Assembly (NCBI RefSeq): GCF_019970065.1
Contig: NZ_JAHXYH010000004.1
Span: forward strand, 310,001 to 374,000
Length of the DNA stretch: 64,000 nucleotides
Direction: 5' to 3'
Origin: Chryseobacterium sp. OSA05B
GTDB taxonomy: Bacteria > Bacteroidota > Bacteroidia > Flavobacteriales > Weeksellaceae
A model generated the notes under the pieces. It was not told the origin of the DNA, did no database searches, and was given only the letters and a program-made list of their open reading frames with translations. A program made the translations under genes and the position numbers. Of this stretch, positions 8,638 to 17,384 are shown piece after piece (position 1 is the stretch's first letter; every line of letters begins with the position of its first letter).

Positions 8638-9378
8638 ATGAAAAGATTAAACCCTTCCCTTAAGCATCATGTACTGATAGGAGTTTTCCTGAGTATGTGG
8701 CTTTTCATTTTTGCCTTTTTTATCAGACCATTTGACGACGGAACCATTAGCTTTAAGGTATGGATCATCATCAGTATTGGATTTAGCATCATTGCATTTC
8801 TGTGTTATGGGATTATTGCTTTGCTGCAGAAAAAGGTTTACACAAAACTGGCAAAATGGAACATAGGATTTGAATTAATAAGTATTGTTTTTTTTCAATT
8901 TCTTTTTTGGATAGGCACGTATTGTTTTTATAAAAGCCCTGTTTTGAATGGAGGATATGGTTTTGTTAAGTTTTTAGAGACCATCATTCTTAAATCAGCT
9001 TTGATTTCAACGCCCATCATAGTTTTAGCAAGGATCTTTGTTGTTTCATTAATTCCTGCAGAGGATGACACCATCATTATCAGGGGAGACAATAAACTCG
9101 ATATTTTAAAAATTAAAAAAGATGAGCTGATCTGTGTTTCCAATGCTCAGAATTATGTTGAGATTTTCTTTGTAGATGGAAATGAAGTAAAGGTAAAACT
9201 CATTCGCAGCACGCTTAAAAAGATTCAGAATGATTTTGATTTTTTGGTTCAGATTCATCGTTCACACCTTATCAATCCGTCTCATTTTAAAGCCTGGAAA
9301 AATGCGGATACCATTTCTCTTACTCAAATTGAACTTCCTGTTTCTAAAAATTACAGAGAACATTTGTTGTCCTTATAA
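8638..9378 (+). CDS. Membrane-bound LytTR-type transcriptional regulator
   Basis: 246 residues. The N-terminal half holds four membrane helices (about 11-32, 41-63, 78-98, 117-137). The C-terminal part from about 150 is a LytTR DNA-binding domain, with the typical CVSNAQNYVEIFF strand, LIRSTLKKIQ helix, VQIHRSHLINP motif and closing LPVSKNYREHL. LytTR domains bind direct repeats ahead of target promoters. No receiver domain is present, so signal input is presumably through the membrane part. The amidohydrolase gene follows about 100 bases later on the same strand and is a candidate partner or target. Confidence 0.88.
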   Translation: MKRLNPSLKHHVLIGVFLSMWLFIFAFFIRPFDDGTISFKVWIIISIGFSIIAFLCYGIIALLQKKVYTKLAKWNIGFELISIVFFQFLFWIGTYCFYKSPVLNGGYGFVKFLETIILKSALISTPIIVLARIFVVSLIPAEDDTIIIRGDNKLDILKIKKDELICVSNAQNYVEIFFVDGNEVKVKLIRSTLKKIQNDFDFLVQIHRSHLINPSHFKAWKNADTISLTQIELPVSKNYREHLLSL

Positions 9379-9481
9379 TTTCCGTACCTAAAACCGCGTA
9401 TTTCATCCCTAATCCCTCATGTCACCTTGTTGAACGGTGTTTTTGTTTTTATTTTGCCTTTCAGATAAGAATAAATATTGT

Positions 9482-11002
9482 ATGAAAAAGTTTTGGATCA
9501 GGAGAGTTTTATGGTCATTTGTAATAGGGTTGTGTATGGCTATCTGTGGTTTTTTGTGGGCAGATCATGAACTCAATAAAGTCCTGGGTAAATCTACCCG
9601 GGTTATTGACTTTTCTTCATTAATTAAACCATCACCCATAGTTCAGATAAGAAATGTCAATGTCCTTTCAGAAGACTGCACTCATTTTATTACCAATCAG
9701 AATGTCCTTATTAAAGATGGACTCATTCTTCAGCTAGATGTCAATCAACCGGTGAATAAGGGAGCTGCCATCATTGACGGTACAGGAAAGTATCTTATTC
9801 CGGGTCTTGTAGACAGCCATGTTCATGTAAAAGAAAGTAAAAATGATTTGTTTTTATATCTGACTAATGGGGTTACCTACATTAGAGAAATGGCCGGACA
9901 GCCGTTGACTTTAGAATGGCGGAGATCAATACGGAAAAACGGTTTGGGGCCGAGAATGTTTATTGCTTCGCCACCCATATTTAGTGAGACCGGGCTGGCG
10001 GGTTATTATTATAGTTGGACAAGGCATTCCATCAATTATTCCAATAAAAAAGATGCGGACAAAGCCATAAAGAAAATAAAAGGGCAGGGCTATGATGCCA
10101 TCAAAATGTACGGTTTTGTCAATCCGGAAATGTTTAAGACAACAATACAGATGGCTAAAGAAAATAAGATACCGGTTATAGGGCACATTCCGTTGGTTGA
10201 TTTAGAAAACTTTTATCCCTCAGGTCAGAAGGAAGTCGCTCATATTGAAGAGATAACCGTTAAAACAATTGATGAATTCGGAAAATCAATTTCTAAAAAT
10301 CCCCAAGAATATCTACGTTTTCTAAAAGTACGGTCGCACCAGATCGCAAAAAAGCTAGAAAAAAATAAGGTAAGTGTTACTTCAACCGTTTGGTTATGCG
10401 AAAGCTTTTTAAACCAGCGATTTAACTTAAAATCTAAACTTAAAGAAATAGAGCTGAGCTATGTCAATCCCAAAATCATTGAAGGCACTCTATTGTACAA
10501 AATGGGCTGGTTACCCGGTAAAAACGGGTATGAATATGATGGAAAAGATACACCTGAAGCAAAAAAAATGTCACTGACATTCTGGAAGACCTATGTGGAA
10601 GCGATTCATATCATGACCAAAGCATTGGTAGATCACCATGTTCCTGTTATGGCCGGAACGGATGCTAATGTTGCCACGGTTGTTCCAGGATTTTCTCTTC
10701 ATGATGAATTGGAATCTTTATCTCAATCCGGGATGACCAATGCTCAGGCTATTTATTCTGCTACGGTGGAGCCCGGTGAATGGATGAAAAGCAAGACCGG
10801 GAAGATAAAAGCAGGCTACTATTCAGATATGGTGCTGCTTACTAAAAATCCATTGGAAGATATTAGGAATACAAAAACTATTGATTATGTGTTTTTTAAC
10901 AATCATGTCATAAGCAAAACTCAAATTAAAATGATCTTGAAAAGCATTGAGAATGCCAATAATGAAAACAGGAACATAGAAATTGGTGGATACCTGAAGT
11001 GA
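9482..11002 (+). CDS. Amidohydrolase-family protein with N-terminal membrane anchor
   Basis: 506 residues from the ATG at 9482; an earlier in-frame start at 9437 would add a 15-residue extension before an MKK start and is not favoured. A signal anchor spans about 6-26. The metal-dependent TIM barrel follows: GLVDSHVHV with His113/His115, Lys208 in DAIKMYG (the position of a possible carboxylated lysine), His235 in VIGHIP, His254 and Asp394 in MAGTDANV. The C-terminal sandwich strand KIKAGYYSDMVLL is typical of imidazolonepropionase/prolidase-like amidohydrolases. Substrate unknown; the anchor places it in the periplasm or at the membrane. Confidence 0.85.
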   Translation: MKKFWIRRVLWSFVIGLCMAICGFLWADHELNKVLGKSTRVIDFSSLIKPSPIVQIRNVNVLSEDCTHFITNQNVLIKDGLILQLDVNQPVNKGAAIIDGTGKYLIPGLVDSHVHVKESKNDLFLYLTNGVTYIREMAGQPLTLEWRRSIRKNGLGPRMFIASPPIFSETGLAGYYYSWTRHSINYSNKKDADKAIKKIKGQGYDAIKMYGFVNPEMFKTTIQMAKENKIPVIGHIPLVDLENFYPSGQKEVAHIEEITVKTIDEFGKSISKNPQEYLRFLKVRSHQIAKKLEKNKVSVTSTVWLCESFLNQRFNLKSKLKEIELSYVNPKIIEGTLLYKMGWLPGKNGYEYDGKDTPEAKKMSLTFWKTYVEAIHIMTKALVDHHVPVMAGTDANVATVVPGFSLHDELESLSQSGMTNAQAIYSATVEPGEWMKSKTGKIKAGYYSDMVLLTKNPLEDIRNTKTIDYVFFNNHVISKTQIKMILKSIENANNENRNIEIGGYLK

Positions 11003-11089
11003 AGATACGAATGAGTCTCAAAAATTGTGGAGTACAATAAATACAATCAAACTAACTTATAATAGTCTGTTTAAAATTGATTTTATTTA

Positions 11090-11230
11090 ACGCAAAGTTT
11101 TATCTTGTTAATGTTCAGTTTTGAGGAGAACAAAGAGTGTGACTTCGTCACTGATGAAGCTATCAATATAAAACATCTGCTTAATAGAATCAATGAAATT
11201 GATTTCGCCTTTGCTTCCCTTTATCAATAA
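11090..11230. repeat. Repeat-like intergenic element with a 39-codon open frame
   Basis: It lies in the 444-base gap between the amidohydrolase and gdhA. It starts with AACGCAAAG, contains the short palindrome GTGAC-TTC-GTCAC at 11139-11151, and carries an ATG-initiated 39-codon frame at 11111-11230 that begins MFSFEENKECDFVTDEA. It is also open on the other strand. The same AACGCAAAG-type core appears in the gap at 4552-4810, so I read it as a dispersed element rather than a gene, though a small gene cannot be excluded. Confidence 0.4.
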
Positions 11231-11328
11231 GATAATCAATGTCTTTGCTTTAAAAAAAAGCTTATTTGCTCCCCAAGTTTTGAGACTGAGTTGAAGATAA
11301 CGGTTAATTTTTTTACATCTGATACAAT

Positions 11329-11359
11329 AAAAAAAGCGCTGTAACATGTACAGCGCTTT
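11329..11359. terminator. Second hairpin terminator between amidohydrolase and gdhA
   Basis: AAAGCGCTGT at 11333-11342 pairs with ACAGCGCTTT at 11350-11359. A seven-A run on the plus strand (11329-11335) gives a T-tract for minus-strand transcripts. It may be a back-up terminator for gdhA or stop read-through from the amidohydrolase. Confidence 0.6.
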
Positions 11360-11407
11360 CTCCTTTCACTTTTTACTTTTTTCCCATTATCCCGGGAACA
11401 GGCTGTA

Positions 11408-11440
11408 TCAAAAAAGGCTGGGAATCTACCCAACCTTTGT
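11408..11440 (-). terminator. Terminator of gdhA
   Basis: AAAGGTTGGG / CCCAGCCTTT stem (plus-strand arms 11413-11422 and 11429-11438, one G-T pair) followed on the minus strand by a T run, 10 bases after the gdhA stop. Confidence 0.8.
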
Positions 11441-11446
11441 TTATTT

Positions 11447-12805
11447 TTATACCACTCCCTGAGCCAGCATTGCTTCCGCTACTTTCACGAAGCCGGCAAT
11501 GTTTGCCCCTTTCACGTAGTTTACGTAGCCATCTTCATCTTTTCCGTAGTCTCTGCAAGCCTTATGGATTCCGATCATGATCTCTTTCAATCTTGCGTCA
11601 ACTTCCTCAGAAGTCCAGTTAAGACGGATAGAGTTCTGCGTCATCTCAAGACCTGAAGTGGCAACACCTCCAGCATTGGAAGCTTTACCAGGTGAGAATA
11701 AGATTTTATTGTCTAAGAAATAGTTGATTGCATCTAAAGTAGAAGGCATGTTAGCCGCCTCAGTCACGCAAAGACATCCGTTTCCTACCAAAACTTTAGC
11801 ATCTTCAAGATCCAGTTCGTTTTGTGTTGCAGATGGGAATGCTACGTCACATTTCACTTCCCAAGGACGTTTTCCGGCGTGGAATTCAGCAGAAGGATAT
11901 TTTTTAGCGTAGTCTTCAGCTCTGTTGTTTCCTGAAGATCTCAATTCTAATAAATAATCGATTTTATCTCCGCTGATACCGTCTTTATCGTAGATATAAC
12001 CATCCGGTCCTGAGATTGTCACTACTTTAGCACCAAGCTCAGTTGCCTTCTTGATTACTCCCCAGGCTACGTTTCCGAAACCTGATACACTTACAATTTT
12101 ATCCTTGAATGTTTCGTTGATCGTCTTAAGCATCTGCTCTGCGAAGTACACTACACCGTATCCTGTAGCTTCAGGACGGATCAGTGAACCTCCGTAAGCA
12201 AGACCTTTTCCTGTAAGTACTCCGGTAAATTCGTTTCTTACTTTTTTGTATTGTCCGAAAAGATATCCGATCTCTCTTGCTCCTACACCGATGTCTCCTG
12301 CAGGTACGTCTGTTTCAGGACCGATATGCTTGCATAATTCAGTCATGAATGCCTGGCAGAAACGCATTACTTCCATGTCAGATTTTCCTTGCGGATCGAA
12401 ATCTGAACCTCCTTTACCTCCGCCCATAGGAAGAGTAGTCAATGAGTTTTTAAATACCTGCTCGAAAGCTAAGAATTTAAGAACTGAAAGGTTTACAGTA
12501 GGATGGAAACGAATTCCTCCTTTGTATGGTCCGATCGCAGAGTTCATTTGGATTCTGAAACCTCTGTTTACCTGGATCTCTCCTTTATCATCAACCCATG
12601 GAACTCTGAAAATTATAACTCTTTCAGGTTCAGCCATTCTTTCTAGAAGCTTCATTCCTGTGTATTCCTTTTTGGTCATAATAAACGGAATTACAGTCAC
12701 AGCTACTTCTTTTACGGCTTGTAAAAATTCTGGTTCATTAGGATTTTTTGCTTCAATCTTGGCAATAAACTCCTGGATTTTCTGGTCAATATTATATTGT
12801 TCCAT
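11447..12805 (-). CDS. gdhA: NADP-type glutamate dehydrogenase
   Basis: 452 residues, the standard length of hexameric class I glutamate dehydrogenase. The N-terminal dimerisation region is followed by the substrate domain, with GPYKGGIRFHP (Lys95) and the catalytic PMGGGKGG (Lys131), then VPAGDIGVGAREIGYLFGQY. The Rossmann domain holds VSGFGNVAWG near 240. It interconverts 2-oxoglutarate plus ammonium and glutamate; NADP preference is typical of this subfamily but not proved by sequence alone. It is monocistronic with its own promoter and terminator. Confidence 0.96.
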   Translation of the reverse strand: MEQYNIDQKIQEFIAKIEAKNPNEPEFLQAVKEVAVTVIPFIMTKKEYTGMKLLERMAEPERVIIFRVPWVDDKGEIQVNRGFRIQMNSAIGPYKGGIRFHPTVNLSVLKFLAFEQVFKNSLTTLPMGGGKGGSDFDPQGKSDMEVMRFCQAFMTELCKHIGPETDVPAGDIGVGAREIGYLFGQYKKVRNEFTGVLTGKGLAYGGSLIRPEATGYGVVYFAEQMLKTINETFKDKIVSVSGFGNVAWGVIKKATELGAKVVTISGPDGYIYDKDGISGDKIDYLLELRSSGNNRAEDYAKKYPSAEFHAGKRPWEVKCDVAFPSATQNELDLEDAKVLVGNGCLCVTEAANMPSTLDAINYFLDNKILFSPGKASNAGGVATSGLEMTQNSIRLNWTSEEVDARLKEIMIGIHKACRDYGKDEDGYVNYVKGANIAGFVKVAEAMLAQGVV

Positions 12806-12831
12806 ATATTAGGGTTGAATATTATTGTCAA

Positions 12832-12839
12832 CAAATTTA
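12832..12839 (-). promoter_or_regulatory. Promoter -7 box of gdhA
   Basis: Minus-strand TAAATTTG, an exact TAnnTTTG box, 26 bases before the ATG. No clear TTTG -33 element. Confidence 0.5.
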
Positions 12840-12995
12840 ATTTTTTTTTCAAGATTCACAATACTCTATTTCAACATTGTTAAAAATTAAATAATAATGT
12901 TCCGAAATATTATTAAATTGATAATTAATGATCAAATTTTGTTGAAAATTAAAAGTTACGTCTCAAATAATGCAATATTAAGAAATCGTTAATTC

Positions 12996-14105
12996 TCAAA
13001 TTGCAGTAAATTGCCTCCCGGAAAATGATTTTACTTTCCCCAAAAGCTCCAATTCTAAAATTATAGGAAGAATTTTGTAAGACGCCATTGAAAGTATCTG
13101 CGCCAGATCGTCCAGAGATACCTGCGGACGGGCTTTGATCGACTGATAAACCGCTTCCTGACTTTCAGTAAGTTGTATATTTAATTCACTATACGGGAAC
13201 AGTTCTGCTGTTTTCTCTTTAGCAGGGTTGAATCCCAGTGAATTCAGGAGGTCTTTTATCGTTGAAATAGATGATGCTTTATTCTGGAAAATCAGCTGAT
13301 TACATCCTTGGCTGTATGGGTCTGTGATCTTTCCCGGCAGGGCAAAAACTTCCCGGTTATAGTCGTTGGCAAATGATGCGGTACTTACAGATCCTCCTCC
13401 AAATCCAGTCTCCACGACGATGGTTGAGGGAGAAAGTCCGGCGATAATTCTGTTTCTCTGAATAAAATTTTCACGGTCAGGTTTTCTGGAAGAATTGAAT
13501 TCGGTGATTAATGCCCCGTTTTCTTCTAAAATTTTTTCAGACAGTTTTTTATTTTTGGAAGGGTACAGGGTGTGAAATCCATGGGCAAGAACAGCAATGG
13601 TGGGAACTTTATGTTGTATGGACTGTTCATGAACTTCTTTATCAACTCCAAGTGCTAATCCGCTGACAGATATGTATTTGTAGGCCTTTGTTGCCTCGAA
13701 GAAGTCGCTAATGAACTGCTTACCGTAAGAAGTCATATTCCGGGTTCCGACAATGCTTATTTTCTGTAATAGCTCCTCAAAGCTTCCTTTCTGATAAAGA
13801 ATTGCCGGTGCATCATCACATTCGTTGAGCAAATAAGGAAGTTCATTAAGGTGTCTCAATCTGATCGTAATCTGGTTCTTTTCACAGAATTTTATTTCCT
13901 TTTCTGCAAATTTCAGATACTCTTCCTTTCCAATGTCGGCTACGGTTTTTCTTCCAACGCCGTCGGCTTTGCTGTGCTCTTTTTTTGCTCTTTTCCAGAC
14001 CTCTTCAGCACTGCCGAAGGTTCGTACAAGTTTATGGAAATTGATGTCGCCAATCAGGCTGCATTCGCGCAGAGCGATTGCATAAAGGTATTCTTCAGAG
14101 ATCAT
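12996..14105 (-). CDS. dprA: DNA-processing protein DprA
   Basis: 369 residues from the start MISEEYLYAIAL. A longer frame to 14267 exists, but its extra 54 codons run through repeat-like intergenic DNA and are Arg/Ser-rich junk, so I use 14105. An N-terminal helical (HhH-like) region precedes the Rossmann-like DprA/Smf core: SIVGTRNMTSYGKQF, ISVSGLALGVDKEVHEQSI, ALITEF and RNRIIAGLSPSTIVVE. A C-terminal winged-helix segment covers about the last 70 residues. DprA loads RecA on incoming single-stranded DNA during natural transformation. The rhomboid gene is 167 bases upstream on the same strand. Confidence 0.93.
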   Translation of the reverse strand: MISEEYLYAIALRECSLIGDINFHKLVRTFGSAEEVWKRAKKEHSKADGVGRKTVADIGKEEYLKFAEKEIKFCEKNQITIRLRHLNELPYLLNECDDAPAILYQKGSFEELLQKISIVGTRNMTSYGKQFISDFFEATKAYKYISVSGLALGVDKEVHEQSIQHKVPTIAVLAHGFHTLYPSKNKKLSEKILEENGALITEFNSSRKPDRENFIQRNRIIAGLSPSTIVVETGFGGGSVSTASFANDYNREVFALPGKITDPYSQGCNQLIFQNKASSISTIKDLLNSLGFNPAKEKTAELFPYSELNIQLTESQEAVYQSIKARPQVSLDDLAQILSMASYKILPIILELELLGKVKSFSGRQFTAI

Positions 14106-14140
14106 TATGTGTTTTTCCCCAAATGTAATAAAATAACCTG

Positions 14141-14266
14141 AGTTGGAGTTACGGAGTACGGGTTTGAGAGTTGGGTTGCCGGTTCTAACCGCGAAACGCG
14201 CATCCCGGGATCTATCAGTTGTTTTAACGCTGGCAGTAACTTCCAGCCTCCCTCTTCCAGCTTCCA
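14141..14266. repeat. Purine-rich intergenic repeat between rhomboid and dprA
   Basis: Read on the minus strand this is a run of degenerate GGAAG/GGCTGG units followed by a GC-rich segment with CGCG-AAA-CGCG at about 14190-14201 and the palindrome ATCCCGGGAT. The minus-strand 14-mer GGCTGGAAGTTACT (plus-strand 14235-14248) recurs on the plus strand at 17409-17422, preceded in both places by GAAGAGGG. It is non-coding in appearance. Confidence 0.55.
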
Positions 14267-14272
14267 ACTATT

Positions 14273-15040
14273 TTATTTCCTTCTCAACTCCTCCAGATGA
14301 TCCCAGATGTCATCTCTCTTTTTATAAGGGAGTTCCAGGAAGTCATCAGGATGATTTTCCTTGTATTCCTGCCACAGTTTATCGTCTTTTTCGCTGTAGT
14401 AATTTGGAAATTCCCAGATATACTTTTTTTTTCTTTCGCCCACATTTTTAAAGGCGAAAGCAATAATACTTCCCACCACAGCTCCCGAAAGGTGGGCCTG
14501 CCATGAGATTTTACTCGGTTCCTGAAGATTATAGAAAAGTTCTTCCGGAAACATTCCCCAGATCAAACTGCCATAATACAGAACCACAAGGAGCGAAATG
14601 GTGAGCAGCTTCATATTCCATTTGAAAACGCCGCTGAAAAATAAGAAGAAGGCCAGAACATAGACTACGCCACTTGCGCCAATCGTACATGTGTACATAT
14701 AATCTCCGGTCAGAATATCTATGGGTGGCAGCATCCAGACCAGAAGACCAGTTGCGAGCCATCCGATGATAAACACTTTATTGGCGACTAAGGGATAGAA
14801 TTGGTACAAAAGAAAAAGGAGGATCGCTACCGGAATAGAGTTCCCCATAATATGATCAATATTTCCATGCAAAAGAGGAGCTGTGATGATTCCCAGCAAG
14901 CCTTCCGGCAATAGAGGTATGATGGCCCCAAAACAGCTTTGGAAAAAGCCCTGCATCTGCAGAAAGTAGCCGAACCACATAGCCGAAAGCATCAGCAATG
15001 GGGTGATAACAGCCCTTTTGGAAATTATATTTTTAAACAT
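14273..15040 (-). CDS. Rhomboid-family intramembrane serine protease
   Basis: 255 residues with six or so membrane helices to about 200 and a soluble, charged C-terminal tail. Catalytic features: HGNIDHIMGN at 58-67 (conserved His/Asn), nucleophile Ser123 in GASGVVY, and general-base His183 in AHLSGAVVG. These match the rhomboid GxSG/H dyad. It would cleave membrane-protein substrates within the bilayer; substrates are unknown. The tail with EFPNYYSEKDDKLWQEY is typical of flavobacterial members. Confidence 0.9.
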   Translation of the reverse strand: MFKNIISKRAVITPLLMLSAMWFGYFLQMQGFFQSCFGAIIPLLPEGLLGIITAPLLHGNIDHIMGNSIPVAILLFLLYQFYPLVANKVFIIGWLATGLLVWMLPPIDILTGDYMYTCTIGASGVVYVLAFFLFFSGVFKWNMKLLTISLLVVLYYGSLIWGMFPEELFYNLQEPSKISWQAHLSGAVVGSIIAFAFKNVGERKKKYIWEFPNYYSEKDDKLWQEYKENHPDDFLELPYKKRDDIWDHLEELRRK

Positions 15041-15244
15041 GTGGAGGGTACGTCAAATCAAAAGCCAATGATAAATTTCGGAAAATTTGGCGATGTATCG
15101 TACAGGGGCTTTATTATTTTAAGACAAAAGGTTTCAATTTTAACATATGAAGCTTAATATTTTGACATTGAATGTATTAAACTGGCCTGTTTTTGGTTGC
15201 TTGAACACCTTTTAGTCTGTTCCAGGGCTTTTTATGAGCCAGGA

Positions 15245-15277
15245 TTTGCTTTAAAAAAAAATATATTAATATTTTTG
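15245..15277 (+). promoter_or_regulatory. Promoter of the first DUF3078 gene
   Basis: TTTG at 15245-15248, 21-base spacer, TATTTTTG at 15270-15277: a complete Bacteroidota promoter, 22 bases before the ATG. Confidence 0.75.
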
Positions 15278-15298
15278 TAATGAAAATCATGTAAAATA

Positions 15299-16225
15299 AT
15301 GAAGAAGTTTTTATTGATTCTTTCCTTTTCTATAGGGATTTATGCAAGTGCACAAGAAGAATTGAAAAGAGATTCAGTAGTCGTAGATACGGTAAAATAC
15401 TGGTCGGTATTGGGAAAACATACTTTAATGATCAATCAGGCCGCCTTTTCAAACTGGGTAGGTGGAGGAGCCAACAACGTAGGATGGCTTGCCGGAGTGA
15501 ATTACAATCTTACTTACGAAAAAGACAATGACCTCTGGGAAAACATTATTGTTCTGGATTACGGGCAGAACGACACCAAAGGTCTTGGTATAAGGAAGAC
15601 GCAGGATGTTATTAATGTTTCTACCAATTACGGGCGTAAATTTTCCAAAAGCTGGTATTTCTCATTAGGAGCAGGTATACAGTCGCAGTTTGCAGCCGGA
15701 TATGAGGATGGAAATAATCCTGCGGCCAAAAAAATCTCTAATTTCATGGCTCCCGGGTACCTCAACCTCGGTATGGGTATCACCTACAGGCCCAATGATA
15801 ATCTGACGGTTACACTGCGTCCTACCAACGGCAGATGGACCTTTGTCTTAGATAAGGATCTTCAGTTTGCAGGAAGCTACGGTCTTAAAAATGATGGTGA
15901 TACTTCATTATTACAGTTCGGTTTTCTGGGAACAGCGCAATACAAAGTGAAATTGATGGAGAATGTCCACATTACGAATACAGCTTCTGTGTTTTCAAAT
16001 TATCTGGATCGTCCTGACAGATTAGTTCTTGCTTATGGGGCTTTGATCAACTTTAAAGTAAACAAATTTATTTCATCCAATATTACGGTGGATCTTTTGT
16101 ATGATCATAACCAGATCCAGAAAACACAGCTGAAACAGACGCTTGGGATAGGATTTGCCTATACGCTGAATAATGGAGTGAAACGCTCTGACCGTAAAGA
16201 CAGCCAGTGGTGGATTAAAAAATAA
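15299..16225 (+). CDS. DUF3078 protein, first tandem copy
   Basis: 308 residues. The signal peptide ends near residue 18 (ASA/QEE). The mature protein is a beta-rich chain with alternating aromatic residues, as in outer-membrane barrels, and matches the Bacteroidota DUF3078 family. Hallmark block: NQAAFSNWVGGGANNVGWLA near residues 43-62, then YNLTYEKDND and a closing strand LYDHNQIQKTQLKQTLGIGF. Family function is unknown. It is nearly collinear with the gene at 16462, which is a tandem duplicate. Each copy has its own promoter, and a hairpin terminator separates them. Confidence 0.88.
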   Translation: MKKFLLILSFSIGIYASAQEELKRDSVVVDTVKYWSVLGKHTLMINQAAFSNWVGGGANNVGWLAGVNYNLTYEKDNDLWENIIVLDYGQNDTKGLGIRKTQDVINVSTNYGRKFSKSWYFSLGAGIQSQFAAGYEDGNNPAAKKISNFMAPGYLNLGMGITYRPNDNLTVTLRPTNGRWTFVLDKDLQFAGSYGLKNDGDTSLLQFGFLGTAQYKVKLMENVHITNTASVFSNYLDRPDRLVLAYGALINFKVNKFISSNITVDLLYDHNQIQKTQLKQTLGIGFAYTLNNGVKRSDRKDSQWWIKK

Positions 16226-16248
16226 AGACTCAATTTGAATAGCAATAT

Positions 16249-16277
16249 AAAATCACTTCAACCCGAGGTGATTTTTA
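16249..16277 (+). terminator. Terminator of the first DUF3078 gene
   Basis: AAAATCACTT (16249-16258) with AGGTGATTTT (16266-16275), loop of seven, T-rich end. Confidence 0.75.
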
Positions 16278-16434
16278 ATTTCAGGTAGTTTGAATAAATA
16301 TTTTAAATAGCATGGTCTTATTTTGCGGTTTTTATTCTTTTGTTTTAGTGAATTAAGTGACTGTTTAATGCATTAAATAATAATTAACATATTTCATAAA
16401 TGAGTGATTAGTTTTTTACCAAAAAATATATGTA

Positions 16435-16442
16435 TATTTTTG
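16435..16442 (+). promoter_or_regulatory. Promoter -7 box of the second DUF3078 gene
   Basis: TATTTTTG, identical to the first copy's -7 box and followed in both by GTAA-pyrimidine/C-GAAAA, so the promoter was duplicated with the gene. No TTTG -33 at the expected place; only a T6 run. Confidence 0.6.
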
Positions 16443-16461
16443 TAACGAAAAATCCTTACTT

Positions 16462-17382
16462 ATGAAAAAACTTTTATTAGCCCTTTCCATTTCTATGGGA
16501 ATAAGCACAATAGCTCAGGAGGTCAAAACTGATGCCGCCACCACAGATACAGTAAAAGCGTGGTCTATTCAGGGACAGAATACATTAATGCTCAATCAGG
16601 CTGCGTTCTCGAACTGGGTCGGTGGGGGAGCCAATAATGTAGGATGGCTTGCCGGAGTGAATTATAATCTTACCTATGAAAAAGGGAAAGACCTTTGGGA
16701 AAACATAATTATTCTTGGTTATGGACAGAATAATACAAAAGGTATCGGAACCAGAAAAACACAGGATGTAATCAACATTTCTACCAACTACGGGCGTGAA
16801 TTTGCCAAGAACTGGTATCTTTCCGGAGGAATAGGTCTTCAGACACAGTTTGCGGGAGGTTATGAGGATGGCAATAATCCTGATGCCAAAAAGATTTCCA
16901 ATTTTATGGCTCCGGGATATCTGAATGTAGGTGTGGGTGTTACCTACCGTCCTAATGAAAATTTCACAGTGACATTGCGCCCTGCCAATGCCAGAGTGAC
17001 TTTTGTATTGGATGAAGATCTTCAGACAGCAGGAACTTACGGCCTTAAAAACAATGGTGATTCTTCTCTGTTCCAGTTCGGTTTCCTTGGAACGGCTATA
17101 TACAAAGTCAAGATCATGGATAATATCAACCTGACGAATACGGCTTCCGTATTTTCAAACTACCTTGATAAGCCGGGCCACCTGGTGCTTGGATACAGCG
17201 GAATTCTTAATATGAAGATCAATAAGTTTATCTCAACAAATATTACACTGGATCTGATGTATGACCACAACCAGATTCAGAAAACACAGCTTAAACAGAC
17301 TCTGGGAGTAGGATTCGCTTATAATATCGATAACGGTAAAAAACGTTCTGATAAGAAAGAGAATCAGTCCTGGCTGAAATAA
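16462..17382 (+). CDS. DUF3078 protein, second tandem copy
   Basis: 306 residues, collinear with the upstream paralogue and sharing long identical blocks such as AAFSNWVGGGANNVGWLAGV and ISNFMAPGYLN. The signal peptide ends about residue 18 (TIA/QEV). The differences are concentrated in the N-terminal linker and in the residues around the predicted loops (for example RPTNGRWTFVLDKD versus RPANARVTFVLDED). The sequence suggests a beta-barrel or beta-sandwich outer-membrane protein of unknown function. A bidirectional terminator lies about 150 bases downstream, shared with sufD. Confidence 0.88.
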   Translation: MKKLLLALSISMGISTIAQEVKTDAATTDTVKAWSIQGQNTLMLNQAAFSNWVGGGANNVGWLAGVNYNLTYEKGKDLWENIIILGYGQNNTKGIGTRKTQDVINISTNYGREFAKNWYLSGGIGLQTQFAGGYEDGNNPDAKKISNFMAPGYLNVGVGVTYRPNENFTVTLRPANARVTFVLDEDLQTAGTYGLKNNGDSSLFQFGFLGTAIYKVKIMDNINLTNTASVFSNYLDKPGHLVLGYSGILNMKINKFISTNITLDLMYDHNQIQKTQLKQTLGVGFAYNIDNGKKRSDKKENQSWLK

Positions 17383-17384
17383 TT

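Noticed and set aside
11108..11347. 79-codon minus-strand frame between amidohydrolase and gdhA
   Set aside because: Covers a terminator hairpin and a repeat-like element; Phe/Ile/Lys-rich with no homologue recognised.
12246..12812. 188-codon plus-strand frame antisense to gdhA
   Set aside because: gdhA is certain; the antisense frame is Ser/Pro-rich with no motif or promoter.
14106..14267. N-terminal extension of dprA
   Set aside because: The extra codons run through repeat-like intergenic DNA; DprA homology and a normal start are at 14105.
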